Below, piece by piece: positions 26,495 to 34,280 of a stretch of 34,280 nucleotides of DNA. The translations under genes were made by a program, and so were the position numbers. Position 1 is the stretch's first letter; each line of letters starts with the position of its first letter. Under the pieces are notes generated by a model. The model did no database searches and was not told where the DNA came from. It saw nothing but the letters and a program-made list of their open reading frames with translations. The stretch is taken from positions 1 to 34,280 of the forward strand of contig JAITIB010000040.1 in NCBI GenBank assembly GCA_031279675.1, written 5' to 3'. This DNA is from Puniceicoccales bacterium (GTDB lineage: Bacteria > Verrucomicrobiota > Verrucomicrobiia > Opitutales > UBA953).

Positions 26495-26896
26495 ATGAGC
26501 ACAGAGCTACCATATACCTCGTATGCAGAATACGAAAACACGCTGATCGAACAGGCACGCAAGGAAGCCTTGGAAAAGTGGAAAGAAGTCGAACTTCGCC
26601 AACGGCTGGCCACAGCTTACCAAAGCTTTGGTTTCAGTTCCAACGCCGAGTTCATCAAAGCCTTGGGCGGAGTTGTCCGCGCCGGTGGCAAGGGCAAAGG
26701 CAAGGGCAAAGGCAAGCCGCCTGCCGGGGCGCCCAAGAAAAAGGGTCCCAAGAAGGGCAAGCGCGTCCGTCTCACACCGGAAATCATTGCCAAGATCCGT
26801 GAGCTGAGCGCCCTCGGCAAGGGAGTCTCCGAAATCACCCGGACACTGGGCATTTCGGCGCCATCCGTTTACAAGGTCACCAAGAACAAGAGCTAA
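26495..26896 (+). CDS. HTH DNA-binding protein with Lys/Gly linker
   Basis: A 133-aa basic protein. Residues 10-45 form a charged helix (YENTLIEQARKEALEKWKEV). Residues 64-92 are a Lys/Gly/Pro linker with (GK) repeats (GGKGKGKGKGKPPAGAPKKK), encoded by a 12-bp tandem DNA repeat at 26687-26716. Residues 93-128 are a resolvase-type helix-turn-helix: LTPEIIAKIRELSALGKGVSEI with TLGISAPSVYKV as the recognition part, resembling the C-terminal HTH of Hin/Gin-type invertases but with no catalytic domain. The layout of helical N-terminus, flexible basic linker and small DNA-binding head recalls nucleoid-associated proteins such as H-NS, by analogy only. A strong terminator follows. Precise role unknown. 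Confidence 0.75.
   Translation: MSTELPYTSYAEYENTLIEQARKEALEKWKEVELRQRLATAYQSFGFSSNAEFIKALGGVVRAGGKGKGKGKGKPPAGAPKKKGPKKGKRVRLTPEIIAKIRELSALGKGVSEITRTLGISAPSVYKVTKNKS
26687..26716 (+). repeat. 12-bp coding tandem repeat, 2.5 copies
   Basis: The unit GGCAAGGGCAAA occurs at 26687-26698 and 26699-26710, with half a unit after it. It encodes the Gly-Lys linker of the HTH protein. In-frame length change of this tract would alter linker length. Confidence 0.85.
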
Positions 26897-26913
26897 GTTC
26901 CCGGCTGGTTTTC

Positions 26914-26941
26914 AAAAAGCACCCGTCCCCGGGTGCTTTTT
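26914..26941 (+). terminator. Intrinsic terminator after the HTH gene
   Basis: AAAAAGCACCCG (26914-26925) pairs with CGGGTGCTTTTT (26930-26941) around a TCCC loop, followed by TATTTTT. It lies 18 bp after the HTH stop. Confidence 0.9.
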
Positions 26942-27183
26942 TATTTTTCACCACACGCGCCGGCTCCCTTCGCACCGCACGGATGTTGATGGAAGAACGT
27001 CGCGCCAAAACACAAAACACGCGGGACACGGGGCCGTTATTTCACGAGCTTGCGCAATCTGGAAAAAGACAGCGGCCCATTCTCCCCGCCCCGTCAGCCC
27101 GCGACGTATTCGAGGACATTTTTCCTTCCTTCTCCCCCCGCGGTCTTCCAGCATTGCAAAAACAATTTCCCCGGTGACTCATC

Positions 27184-28707
27184 ATGAATAAAGGCATCTT
27201 TCCGGAACCCAACGTGTTGCGTGACATTGTCCAGGATCTGGACGTGCAAGAGTTTTCCGGCGACTGGAAAACGCCTATCTCCGGCTTGATAACTGACAGC
27301 CGCCGCGTAGTCCCGGGAAGTGTCTTTTTCGCCATTCCCGGACTGCGCACAAACGGCGAGCTTTTTGTCGAGGAGGCAATCAGCCGCGGCGCGGCGGCAA
27401 TCGTCACCACCGTGCCGCCCAGCCGTCACACACAGGTGGCCTGGATACGCGTCGGCGACGTGCGCAAGGCGCTGGCGGCGGCGGCGCGCAATTTTTACAA
27501 TCACCCGGAGCGAAAGCTCCAGGTTGCCGGCGTCACCGGCACCAACGGAAAGACAACCGTGACGACGCTGTTGCATTACCTGCTCCAACACGGGGGCGAA
27601 CGCTGGGGGCTGATCGGCACAGTGCGTTATGAGTTGGGAGAGCGCAGCCTGCCGTCCCACAAGACGACACCGGAGGCGCCCGACATTTACAGCATGATGA
27701 CACACATGGTGGCGGCGCGATGCCCCGGACTGGCAATGGAAGTGAGCTCCCACGCCATCGCCCAATATCGCGTGGACGGCATGGCGTTCAAAGTACTCGC
27801 ATTCACGAACCTCAGCCGCGACCACATTGACTACCATGCCAGCATGGAGGAGTATTTTGAGGTGAAAACACGCCCGTTCCTCGGCCTGTGCGGACCCCTT
27901 CCCGAGGTGGCCGTGCTCAACGTGGATGACCCGGCGGGACGCCGCCTCTCGGCGCTGCTGCCCGCGCAAGTGCGCCAGATCACCTTTGGAGAATCCCCCG
28001 AGGCGCACCTGCGCGCCACCGGGGCGCAATTGCATCCCGGTGGCAGCACGTTCAATCTCGTGCGCGATGGCAGCGCGGCGGGCACTGTTCACACGACACT
28101 CCCGGGCCGCTACAACGTGAGCAACATTCTGTGCGCGCTCGCAATCGCGTCCGCGCTCGGGCGCGACACCGGGGCGCTGCTTCCCGCGATATCCGCATTC
28201 CCCGGCGTCCCCGGGCGCATGGAACGCGTTGCCACGGAATTGCCCTGCCAGATTTTTGTGGACTACGCGCACACGGACGACGCGCTGAAAAACGCCCTCG
28301 GGATGCTTCGCCCAATCACGCCCGGGCGCCTGCTCGTGGTGTTTGGGTGCGGAGGCAATCGCGACCGGGGGAAACGCCCCGCGATGACCGCCGTGGTGCA
28401 ATCGCTCGCCGACTGCGCATGGGCGACCGCGGACAACCCGCGCAAGGAACTTCAGCAAACCATTTTTGAGGACATGCGCGGGGGCGTCACCAAGCCGGAG
28501 TCCATCACCTTTGTCGAGGATCGCCGCCACGCCATCAGCCTCGCGCTGGACGCCATGCGCACGGGCGACACACTGCTCATTGCGGGCAAGGGGCATGAGG
28601 CCTACCAGGAATTCGCCGATGTGACGGTGCCGTTTGACGACCGGCAGGTGACGCGCGAACTGCTTGCCTTGAAACAATACCGCGTCGCCGCCCGCCCCCC
28701 CGCATGA
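27184..28707 (+). CDS. murE: UDP-MurNAc-tripeptide synthetase (meso-DAP adding)
   Basis: A 507-aa cytoplasmic Mur ligase that adds meso-diaminopimelate to UDP-MurNAc-L-Ala-D-Glu. The N-terminal domain has GLITDSRRVVPGSVFFAIPG. The ATPase P-loop is GVTGTNGKTT (116-125). The central domain has TTPEAPD, AMEVSSHAI and NLSRDHIDYHASM. The C-terminal domain includes VDYAHTDDALKNAL, GCGGNRDRGKRP and the DNPR motif (417-420) that marks mDAP rather than lysine specificity. This predicts meso-DAP peptidoglycan, as expected for a Gram-negative. GGTGA precedes the start at a suitable distance. It overlaps the dinG-like start by ATGA and is not within a visible dcw cluster. Confidence 0.95.
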   Translation: MNKGIFPEPNVLRDIVQDLDVQEFSGDWKTPISGLITDSRRVVPGSVFFAIPGLRTNGELFVEEAISRGAAAIVTTVPPSRHTQVAWIRVGDVRKALAAAARNFYNHPERKLQVAGVTGTNGKTTVTTLLHYLLQHGGERWGLIGTVRYELGERSLPSHKTTPEAPDIYSMMTHMVAARCPGLAMEVSSHAIAQYRVDGMAFKVLAFTNLSRDHIDYHASMEEYFEVKTRPFLGLCGPLPEVAVLNVDDPAGRRLSALLPAQVRQITFGESPEAHLRATGAQLHPGGSTFNLVRDGSAAGTVHTTLPGRYNVSNILCALAIASALGRDTGALLPAISAFPGVPGRMERVATELPCQIFVDYAHTDDALKNALGMLRPITPGRLLVVFGCGGNRDRGKRPAMTAVVQSLADCAWATADNPRKELQQTIFEDMRGGVTKPESITFVEDRRHAISLALDAMRTGDTLLIAGKGHEAYQEFADVTVPFDDRQVTRELLALKQYRVAARPPA

Positions 28708-30773
28708 TCGGCTTCCTTGAGCACCCCGGCGCACCCGGCCCCCTGTCGCGCGTGCACGAGCACACCGCGTCCATTTTTGCCCCTGGAGGCTGGCTCCACA
28801 CCGTGCTCCACCTCCAGCACCGCCCGCAACAAGCCGCGTTTGCCGACGCCACCGCGCGCGCGTTCGCCGCCGGGACTCCACTGCTTTGCGAGGCCGGCAC
28901 CGGAGTCGGCAAAAGCCTCGCCTATCTCCTCCCTGGGATCATCCACGCGGTTGACACCGCGCGGCAATTCGTCGTCGCCACGCACACCATCCCGCTGCAG
29001 GAACAGATCCAAAACAACGACCTCGCCAAATGCCGCAAACTCTTCGGGGACGTCCCGGCGCTGCACCGTTACGCCGCGTTCAAGACCGCGCTCCTCGTCG
29101 GGAAATCCAACTACCTGTGCGCCACCCGCCTCGCCAAGGCGCTCCAACAGCACGCACAACTGCTCGAAACAACCCAGCAGACGGAGCTGCGGCTCATTCA
29201 GGAATGGGCCGGGACAACTCAAACCGGACTCAGGGAGGATTTCCCGGGCGCCATCTCAAGCGAAGTCTGGGACTGGGTGAACGCGGACTCGTCGGCGTGC
29301 AACCCGCGCAACTGCTCGCCCGCGACATGCCCCTACCAGCGCGCGCGCGCGCGCATCGCCGGCGCCAACATTGTCATCGTCAACCACGCGCTGTTGCTCG
29401 CGCTCATCGCCGCCGGCGCCACCCCGCGCAAGGATTTGCGCGGGGTGCTTTACCCGGACGACTTTGTCGTGCTCGACGAGGCGCACCGGCTCCCCGATGT
29501 CGCCACCGACCACTTCGGGGCAAGCGTCACCGCGTTCGCGCTCGACAAGCAACTGCGCATGCTCTGGAACCCGCGGCGTAACCGTGGGCTTCTCGCCAAT
29601 TCCGGCACGCGGCACGATCAGGAGCTTGTCGTTGACGCGATGACCGCCGCCGAATTTTTCTTCAACGAAATCCGCCACCGCCACCTCGCCACCTCGCCCA
29701 TCCACCGCCTGCGCCAGCCCGGCTGGGCCGAGCCCCTGCTCAACGAACCGCTCCAGCGCCTCGTCCTGCGCCTCGGGGCGCTTTCCAAGAACGAAAACGC
29801 GCGCCCCCGCCAGGAAGAGCTGGACGATTTCCGCCGCCGCCTCAGCGCACTCAACGGCACGCTCAACGACATTCTCGCGCTGGCGCACGCCCCCGAGCAC
29901 GTTTACTGGGTCGAGCGCACTGGTGCGCACGGGCAAAACATCTCCGTCAACAGCGCCCCGCTCGACGTTGCCGACGCCCTGCGTACCCATCTTTTTGAGC
30001 GCAAGACCAGTGTCCTGATGACGAGCGCGACACTTAGCGACGGCACCGGAAACATGGGACGTTTTCAAAAACAAACCGGCGCGACCAAGATCGCGTGTCT
30101 CATCGAGAAGTCCCCGTTCGACTACCGCCGCAACATGCAAATTTACATCGCCGCCGACGCCCCCGCGCCACACCCCGGTAACGGCGGGCGTGACACGGAC
30201 TGGCTCGCCGGCATCGCCGCGCATTGCATCGCGGCAGTCCCCCGCGGCGGGACCCTTCTCCTCTGCACAAGCCACGGCGATGTGCGCAAGCTCCACACCG
30301 CGCTTTCCGCAAACCCCGCCACCAGCGCGCGTCTCCTGCTCGCCCAGCTTGCGGGGACAAACCGCAGCCAGCTCGTGGGCCGGTTCCGCACCACGGGCAA
30401 CGCCGTTCTCATCGGCACGGACAGCTTTTGGACAGGCGTGGACGTCCCCGGGCCAGCCCTCTCCCAAGTGATAATGGTCCGGCTGCCTTTTGAAAATCCC
30501 TCGCACCCCATCGTCGAGGCACGGATGGAATGGCTCCTGCAAAAGGGAAAACGTCCGTTCGACGAGATGAGCCTTCCCGCGGCCTTGATCAAATTCCGGC
30601 AAGGACTCGGGCGTTTGATTCGCCAAATGGACGACCGGGGCCGCCTCGTCATACTCGATTCACGCATACTGGCAAAGTCCTACGGACGCCACTTCGTGGC
30701 AGCGTTGCCACATCCGAATTACACCCGCTTCACCCGCGAAAATCTTGGCGCGGTAATGCCGGAATATACCTGA
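28704..30773 (+). CDS. DinG/XPD-family ATP-dependent DNA helicase
   Basis: A 689-aa superfamily 2 5'-3' helicase with an Fe-S cluster. Walker A is EAGTGVGKS (63-71). Four cysteines placed like the XPD/DinG 4Fe-4S cluster are C139 (NYLCA), C199, C204 and C209 (SACNPRNCSPATCPY). The DEAH box is VVLDEAHRL (258-261). The C-terminal RecA fold has VLMTSATLSDGTGN, GTDSFWTGVDVPG, LPFENPSHP and the arginine-finger motif QGLGRLIRQMDDRG. Its start overlaps the murE stop by ATGA, indicating translational coupling. Such helicases resolve R-loops and damaged replication forks; linkage to murE looks like convenience rather than function. Confidence 0.9.
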   Translation: MIGFLEHPGAPGPLSRVHEHTASIFAPGGWLHTVLHLQHRPQQAAFADATARAFAAGTPLLCEAGTGVGKSLAYLLPGIIHAVDTARQFVVATHTIPLQEQIQNNDLAKCRKLFGDVPALHRYAAFKTALLVGKSNYLCATRLAKALQQHAQLLETTQQTELRLIQEWAGTTQTGLREDFPGAISSEVWDWVNADSSACNPRNCSPATCPYQRARARIAGANIVIVNHALLLALIAAGATPRKDLRGVLYPDDFVVLDEAHRLPDVATDHFGASVTAFALDKQLRMLWNPRRNRGLLANSGTRHDQELVVDAMTAAEFFFNEIRHRHLATSPIHRLRQPGWAEPLLNEPLQRLVLRLGALSKNENARPRQEELDDFRRRLSALNGTLNDILALAHAPEHVYWVERTGAHGQNISVNSAPLDVADALRTHLFERKTSVLMTSATLSDGTGNMGRFQKQTGATKIACLIEKSPFDYRRNMQIYIAADAPAPHPGNGGRDTDWLAGIAAHCIAAVPRGGTLLLCTSHGDVRKLHTALSANPATSARLLLAQLAGTNRSQLVGRFRTTGNAVLIGTDSFWTGVDVPGPALSQVIMVRLPFENPSHPIVEARMEWLLQKGKRPFDEMSLPAALIKFRQGLGRLIRQMDDRGRLVILDSRILAKSYGRHFVAALPHPNYTRFTRENLGAVMPEYT

Positions 30774-30823
30774 GCACGGCTTCCACACGCCAGCCGGTGT
30801 ATTGCCGGAAACAACTCCGCCAT

Positions 30824-30866
30824 CGCGCGTGGACGCCACCGCGCGCGCGCCTTCCTCTCTTTTTTC
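30824..30866 (+). terminator. Possible terminator after the dinG-like gene
   Basis: GCGCGTGG and CCACCGCGC pair around ACG with one bulged base. After GCGCGCC the + strand continues TTCCTCTCTTTTTTC. The imperfect stem and the distance to the T tract make it only a candidate. Confidence 0.4.
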
Positions 30867-30897
30867 AGGGCCCTCATTTTTTGAAATTTTCCTCTTG

Positions 30898-30914
30898 ATT
30901 ACTTGTTCGGTAAT
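30898..30914. promoter_or_regulatory. Inverted ATTAC repeat upstream of the TonB receptor gene
   Basis: ATTAC (30898-30902) and GTAAT (30910-30914) flank a 7-nt spacer, in the AT-rich part of the region about 100 bp before the receptor start. A small regulator site is possible; it does not match the Fur box pattern (GATAATGATAATCATTATC). The rest of the 241-bp gap holds no gene. Confidence 0.3.
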
Positions 30915-31014
30915 GATAGCAAGATTCGGAATTGAACATTGGAACTTTGTTCGCGCGAGGGTTTGCGCGGGGAAAATTCCCGATGATCGAAAAATCCAAA
31001 AATCATAACCGACC

Positions 31015-33606
31015 ATGAAAACGAAACTCTCCTTATCATTCCTGCGCACGCTTGCCGTCGCGCTGACGCCGTTTGCCGCCTCCTCCCAGGTGGCGTTCGC
31101 GCAAAACGCCGACGGGGCCGCTGGCACCGTCCCCAAACCAGACAAGTCGGCCATCGCTTCACCGGGCGTTGCGGAAGAGACGGTTCGTCTCGACGATGTT
31201 TCCGTCGAAGGGGCGGACGTCTCCAAGTCCGTCCTGCCCATTCGGCCCAACAACGCCTTTTACGGTTTTGACGAATTGCTGAAGGACACGCCGCGCTCGA
31301 TTTTTCAGGTGAGCAAGGCGCAGATCGAAAACGACTTTTTCCACAACTTCTCCGACCTCGCGCGCTACTCGCCCAGCATATCGCGCGGCACCGCGTCGAA
31401 CTTCTCGACCTTCGCCAAGATCCGTGGAGGAAGCGCCGACACCACGCGCAACGGCATCTTGCTGCTCAACCCTGCCGTGCGCCCCTTTGACAACAACGCG
31501 TGGGAATCCGTCGATATCGTCGCCGGCGTGCCGTCCGTCATCCAAGGCTCGACCACGCGCACAGCGGGCGTCATCAACTACGTCACCAAGAAACCGCTTT
31601 TCGATGGCGAGCATCTTGTGCTCTCCGCCACGCTGGGCCGCCTCGGTTTGCGGGACGACACCACCTACGGGCAATACTCCACCTCGTTTGACTACAACCG
31701 CGTCCTCATCCCGGACGAGCTTGCCGCGCGCATCAGCGTCCAGAAAACCGATGCCAAGCAATACTGGGGCAACGCTCAAAGCAACTTCGAGGACGTCTAT
31801 GCGGCCACAACCTGGACACCCGCCGCAATCAAAGGCCTGAGGGTTGACACAAACCTCACCTACACGAGCAGCCGCGGGCCGATGCCCTACGGAATAAACC
31901 GTGTGGACCAGGAACTCATCGACAACTGGACCTACCGCGCAGGCCCCTACTCGCCCATCGTCTCGTGGCAGGGCAACTCCTACTGGGGCTACGCGAACAA
32001 CCCCGGCGTGTTTGATGGCCCGGGCGGCCAAGTCACCACGCCATGGACGGCAGCCGACCCTGCCATCCTGACTGGCTGGGCGCAACGTCCCGGAGACGCC
32101 TCGCGCGTGCCAATCAATGGCGGACAGGTCATTTACACCGACAAGGCCTTCAGTGACACCTTCGAGTTCATCGCCCAAAACATCACCGAGCTGAAGCTCA
32201 ACGAGAATTTCACACTGCGAAACAACACCCTCTTCCAATACAGCAAGAGCTACGTTTTCGGTTACGACGAGTACCATAGCTTCATGGTGAACAAAATGTT
32301 CACCACGCGCTTCGAACTCCTCACCGACCACGAATTCTCCCTCGGTGAAAGCGCCGGGCGCATCCGCCACCAAAGCAACACCGGGTTCGAGTATCGTTTC
32401 CTCTGGAACCTCTGCGATAACGCGGGGCACGGCGCGGAACGCGTCGCCAGCGACACGCCCGACGCCACCAACCCGGCGGACGGCGCGGGAAATCTCGGCA
32501 CAGGCACCGCGCTCGGCGTGGACAACATTTACGCCGACCCCTCGCAAATCGTCTATGTCAACGGCCTGCCCTACTTCCCCGTTGAGACAAAATACGGCTG
32601 GTTCGGCATCGCCCCCGCCTATGCCGCGGGCGGCGGACGCTATGCCGGGCTCTCCGTGCGCGCCCTCTCCGGCACAGACCTGCGCATTAACCAGCTCCAC
32701 CAGTACAACTTCTTCACCGAGCAAAAACTCAACTGGGAAACGCTCACCTGGCGCGTCGGCGCCCGCGTCACCGCCATCCGCGACACACTCCGAGCCACCA
32801 ACATCACCTACCGGGCCGTGGCCTCGGGGACGCTCACCGGCTACGACTTCAACGACGACGTCTCCGAAATAAACTACGACATCAACACCAGCCTCTCGTG
32901 GAGCCCCGCCAAATGGGTCACCCTTTACGGAGCGTTCGACCACGACATCGCCGCCGGCGATTGCGGTTGCTGCTTGACGCAAGGGTTCATGGCCGAGGCG
33001 CCGGGCAACCCCAAGGATCAGCGCCTGAACAGGGACACCTTCCTCCTCAAGAGCGAGCTCTTCGAGGCGGGCGCCAAGTTCGAGCTCATCCCCGCGAAGC
33101 TCTTCGCCAGCACCTCCGTCTTTCACCAGACGCGCCACACGCCCACGCCCATCACCGCGTATAACATCATAAGCCGCGATGTGAAACAAACCTTCCGCGG
33201 CTTCGAGCTCGCGCTCTCCTACCAGCCGACGGCGCAGTTTGCCACCGGCATCAACTACAGCTACATCGACGTGAAGAATGACAACGGCTCGCGCTCCACC
33301 GGCATCGCCCGCAACAGCGGCAACCTCTGGGCCACCTACACATTCCCCAACGGCATCGGGCTGAAGGCCAGCGCATGGGCAACCTCAGACTGGCTCGTCT
33401 CGGCAAACGTCCGCGTCCCCGTCCAATACAACCTGGATCTCGGCGCATTCTACACCTACCAAAACTGGCGCGTGGATCTCGACGTGACCAACGTCACAAG
33501 CGAGAAAAACTGGTCTCCCTCCGGCAACTACGCCGGCGACGCCTACACCTACCTCCTACCGCAGGAAAGGCTCGGAGTCCAATTCAAGGTCACGGCCACA
33601 TTCTGA
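31015..33606 (+). CDS. TonB-dependent outer-membrane receptor
   Basis: An 863-aa beta-barrel importer with a signal peptide ending near AFAQ (residue 30). A TonB-box-like LDDVSVEG lies at about 59-66. The plug domain follows: LLKDTPRSIFQVSK, FSDLARYSPSI, KIRGGSADTTRNGILL, VDIVAGVPSVIQG and GVINYVTKKP, resembling siderophore receptors of the FhuE/FpvA type. The barrel has regular aromatic strands and ends with a terminal Phe (VQFKVTATF), as required for insertion. A DCGCC cluster in the barrel is unusual. The substrate is not assignable; iron-siderophore, cobalamin and oligosaccharide are all possible. The gene stands alone, followed by a terminator. Confidence 0.92.
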   Translation: MKTKLSLSFLRTLAVALTPFAASSQVAFAQNADGAAGTVPKPDKSAIASPGVAEETVRLDDVSVEGADVSKSVLPIRPNNAFYGFDELLKDTPRSIFQVSKAQIENDFFHNFSDLARYSPSISRGTASNFSTFAKIRGGSADTTRNGILLLNPAVRPFDNNAWESVDIVAGVPSVIQGSTTRTAGVINYVTKKPLFDGEHLVLSATLGRLGLRDDTTYGQYSTSFDYNRVLIPDELAARISVQKTDAKQYWGNAQSNFEDVYAATTWTPAAIKGLRVDTNLTYTSSRGPMPYGINRVDQELIDNWTYRAGPYSPIVSWQGNSYWGYANNPGVFDGPGGQVTTPWTAADPAILTGWAQRPGDASRVPINGGQVIYTDKAFSDTFEFIAQNITELKLNENFTLRNNTLFQYSKSYVFGYDEYHSFMVNKMFTTRFELLTDHEFSLGESAGRIRHQSNTGFEYRFLWNLCDNAGHGAERVASDTPDATNPADGAGNLGTGTALGVDNIYADPSQIVYVNGLPYFPVETKYGWFGIAPAYAAGGGRYAGLSVRALSGTDLRINQLHQYNFFTEQKLNWETLTWRVGARVTAIRDTLRATNITYRAVASGTLTGYDFNDDVSEINYDINTSLSWSPAKWVTLYGAFDHDIAAGDCGCCLTQGFMAEAPGNPKDQRLNRDTFLLKSELFEAGAKFELIPAKLFASTSVFHQTRHTPTPITAYNIISRDVKQTFRGFELALSYQPTAQFATGINYSYIDVKNDNGSRSTGIARNSGNLWATYTFPNGIGLKASAWATSDWLVSANVRVPVQYNLDLGAFYTYQNWRVDLDVTNVTSEKNWSPSGNYAGDAYTYLLPQERLGVQFKVTATF

Positions 33607-33625
33607 GCAACTGCCCGCTCACGCA

Positions 33626-33667
33626 CACCCGTTGTCGTTGAAAAACGGCAACGGGTGCTTTTTTTTG
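33626..33667 (+). terminator. Intrinsic terminator after the TonB receptor
   Basis: CACCCGTTGTCGTT (33626-33639) pairs with AACGGCAACGGGTG (33644-33657), one G-T pair, GAAA loop. It is followed by C and eight T (33659-33666). Confidence 0.9.
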
Positions 33668-33739
33668 TCTTTCGCAATCCCTTCCCAAGACGATTTGGGC
33701 AAAAACAGTTTTCAGTGCCGGAGCCGTTGGCCAAATGCG

Positions 33740-33769
33740 GAAGACCCCCGGCTTGCGACGGAGGTCTTC
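33740..33769. repeat. Hairpin in the gap after the TonB receptor
   Basis: GAAGACC (33740-33746) pairs with GGTCTTC (33763-33769), extended by CCG/CGG with one mismatch. A TTG, not a T run, follows. Purpose unknown. Confidence 0.55.
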
Positions 33770-33801
33770 TTGTAAAAACGCCTTTTTGAGGCTGGAGAAA
33801 C

Positions 33802-33832
33802 GGCATGGAATATTCATGCCCGTTTTATTTTT
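33802..33832 (+). terminator. Terminator-like hairpin between convergent genes
   Basis: GGCATG (33802-33807) and CATGCC (33815-33820) enclose GAATATT. The + strand continues CGTTTTATTTTT. The minus side has GTTTCTCC. It could back up the receptor terminator and also end the minus-strand operon whose last stop is at 33845. Confidence 0.55.
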
Positions 33833-33844
33833 CAGGGGCGGGCG

Positions 33845-33991
33845 TCACGGTGTTTCACGACAAACCACGAGCATTGAAGAAACCGTCTTTTCGAACCAGC
33901 GGGCCGGCTCCACCACCGCCAGAAAAAGCTGCAGGAGGATGGAAATGAAAATGAAGAGGGAAATGCCAATAATCGGGTTTGTCGCTTTCAT
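33845..33991 (-). CDS. Small 48-aa single-helix membrane protein
   Basis: A 48-residue open frame (MKATNPIIGI start, VVCRETP end) with one strong hydrophobic helix, ISLFIFISILLQLFLAVV (about 10-27). An amphipathic tail follows with WFEKTVSSM. It lies 28 bp after the stop of the OsmC-like gene on the same strand, which fits an operon. No Shine-Dalgarno is seen. No homolog is known to me; support comes from composition, position and the terminator-like hairpin beyond its stop. Confidence 0.5.
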   Translation of the reverse strand: MKATNPIIGISLFIFISILLQLFLAVVEPARWFEKTVSSMLVVCRETP

Positions 33992-34019
33992 TGTTTTATG
34001 CCGGATGGCGCGCCGGGTG

Positions 34020-34280
34020 TTAGCGTTTACTGAAATCCTCCGGGGCACGACTGCGGACAAGGCGTCCCGCGATCGTCTGGGAGTCGTTGAGCAGGTTGTA
34101 TATGGGGCAAGTCGCCTCCACGGCGTCGCGCAGGGCCAAAATGGCCTCTTCGGACTCCGGAGATTCGATGTGCACCGTGTAGTGGATATTTTCGTAGCGG
34201 GGCGGTTTCTCCGCGCCCGAGCCGTTGCGCGGAGAGAGGGTGCCTTCGACGCGGACTTCAATCGAGTCGAGCACGAGTTC
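34020..34280 (-). CDS. OsmC-like protein, C-terminal part (cut by the window edge)
   Basis: The last 86 codons of a gene whose start lies to the right of the window. It reads ELVLDSIEVRVEGTL, then a strand-turn-strand YENIHYTVHIESP, the helix EEAILALRDAVEAT and CPIYNLL. CPIYNLL matches the second, peroxidatic-region cysteine helix of OsmC/YhfA proteins (usual CPVxNTL). These proteins reduce organic hydroperoxides or act in redox-related stress. The GTG at 34272-34274 is not the start because the alignment continues upstream of it. It is followed by the 48-aa membrane protein. Confidence 0.75.
   Translation of the reverse strand, partial: ELVLDSIEVRVEGTLSPRNGSGAEKPPRYENIHYTVHIESPESEEAILALRDAVEATCPIYNLLNDSQTIAGRLVRSRAPEDFSKR

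Noticed and set aside
26983-27177. 64-aa open frame between the HTH gene terminator and murE
   Set aside because: No ribosome-binding site, no motif, ordinary composition for chance; more likely murE leader DNA.
27094-28881. 595-aa open frame antisense to murE
   Set aside because: No motifs; murE on the + strand has every catalytic motif in order.
31159-33189. 676-aa open frame antisense to the TonB receptor
   Set aside because: Composition is a shadow of the receptor gene, which has signal peptide, plug and terminal Phe in the other strand.
34020-34274. GTG at 34272-34274 as the start of an 84-aa protein
   Set aside because: The sequence is the C-terminal part of an OsmC-type domain and continues in frame to the window edge.

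Overview
The window looks like a chromosomal segment of a GC-rich Gram-negative bacterium. The best guess is the phylum Verrucomicrobiota, class Opitutae (Opitutaceae-like). This rests on the mix of a PEP-CTERM protein, an autotransporter-associated beta-strand-repeat protein, a Tat-exported Gfo/Idh/MocA oxidoreductase beside sugar-isomerase-type enzymes, a large TonB receptor, complex I genes and mDAP-type MurE. No marker in the window fixes the taxonomy, so this is inference. Shine-Dalgarno sequences are rare: clear ones precede only the CvpA-like gene and nuoM, so most starts were chosen from family alignment.

Layout. 1-533: gene-free DNA made of 21-bp tandem hairpin repeats, a 17-bp perfect hairpin, an intrinsic terminator and REP-like palindromes. 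534-5682: M42 aminopeptidase (-), a divergent two-component system (+), and MurJ (-), whose gene overlaps the histidine kinase tail to tail by 83 bp. 5810-9138: Tat-exported oxidoreductase (-), RsmE (+), beta-strand-repeat secreted protein (+). 9248-13219: Obg GTPase (-), SufD (+), sugar isomerase-like enzyme (-), NuoJ (-). 13456-17924: ribosomal protein S1 (+), TrmH/SpoU methyltransferase (-), PEP-CTERM protein (-) and an odd small membrane-anchored protein (-) whose coding sequence carries the same palindrome family as the left end. 18031-23325: nuoM-nuoN (+), CorA (-), a secreted unknown (-), tRNA-Thr(CGU) (-). 23468-26896: CvpA-like membrane protein, two paralogous proteins built from repeated modules, and a Lys/Gly-linker HTH protein (all +). 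27184-33606: murE-dinG overlapping pair (+) and a TonB-dependent receptor (+). 33845-34280: a 48-aa membrane protein and the C-terminal part of an OsmC-like protein (both -).

Most of the window is housekeeping: peptidoglycan precursor synthesis and flipping, translation and rRNA modification, respiration, Fe-S assembly, ion transport and repair. It appears as short operons, not one pathway. Complex I genes lie in two separate places with no nuoK or nuoL between them. The least explained parts are the four-module paralog pair at 24427-26194, the hairpin-repeat DNA at the left edge, the palindrome-invaded small gene at 17394-17924, and a + strand terminator beyond the 5' end of murJ that could end a long antisense read-through from the histidine kinase gene.
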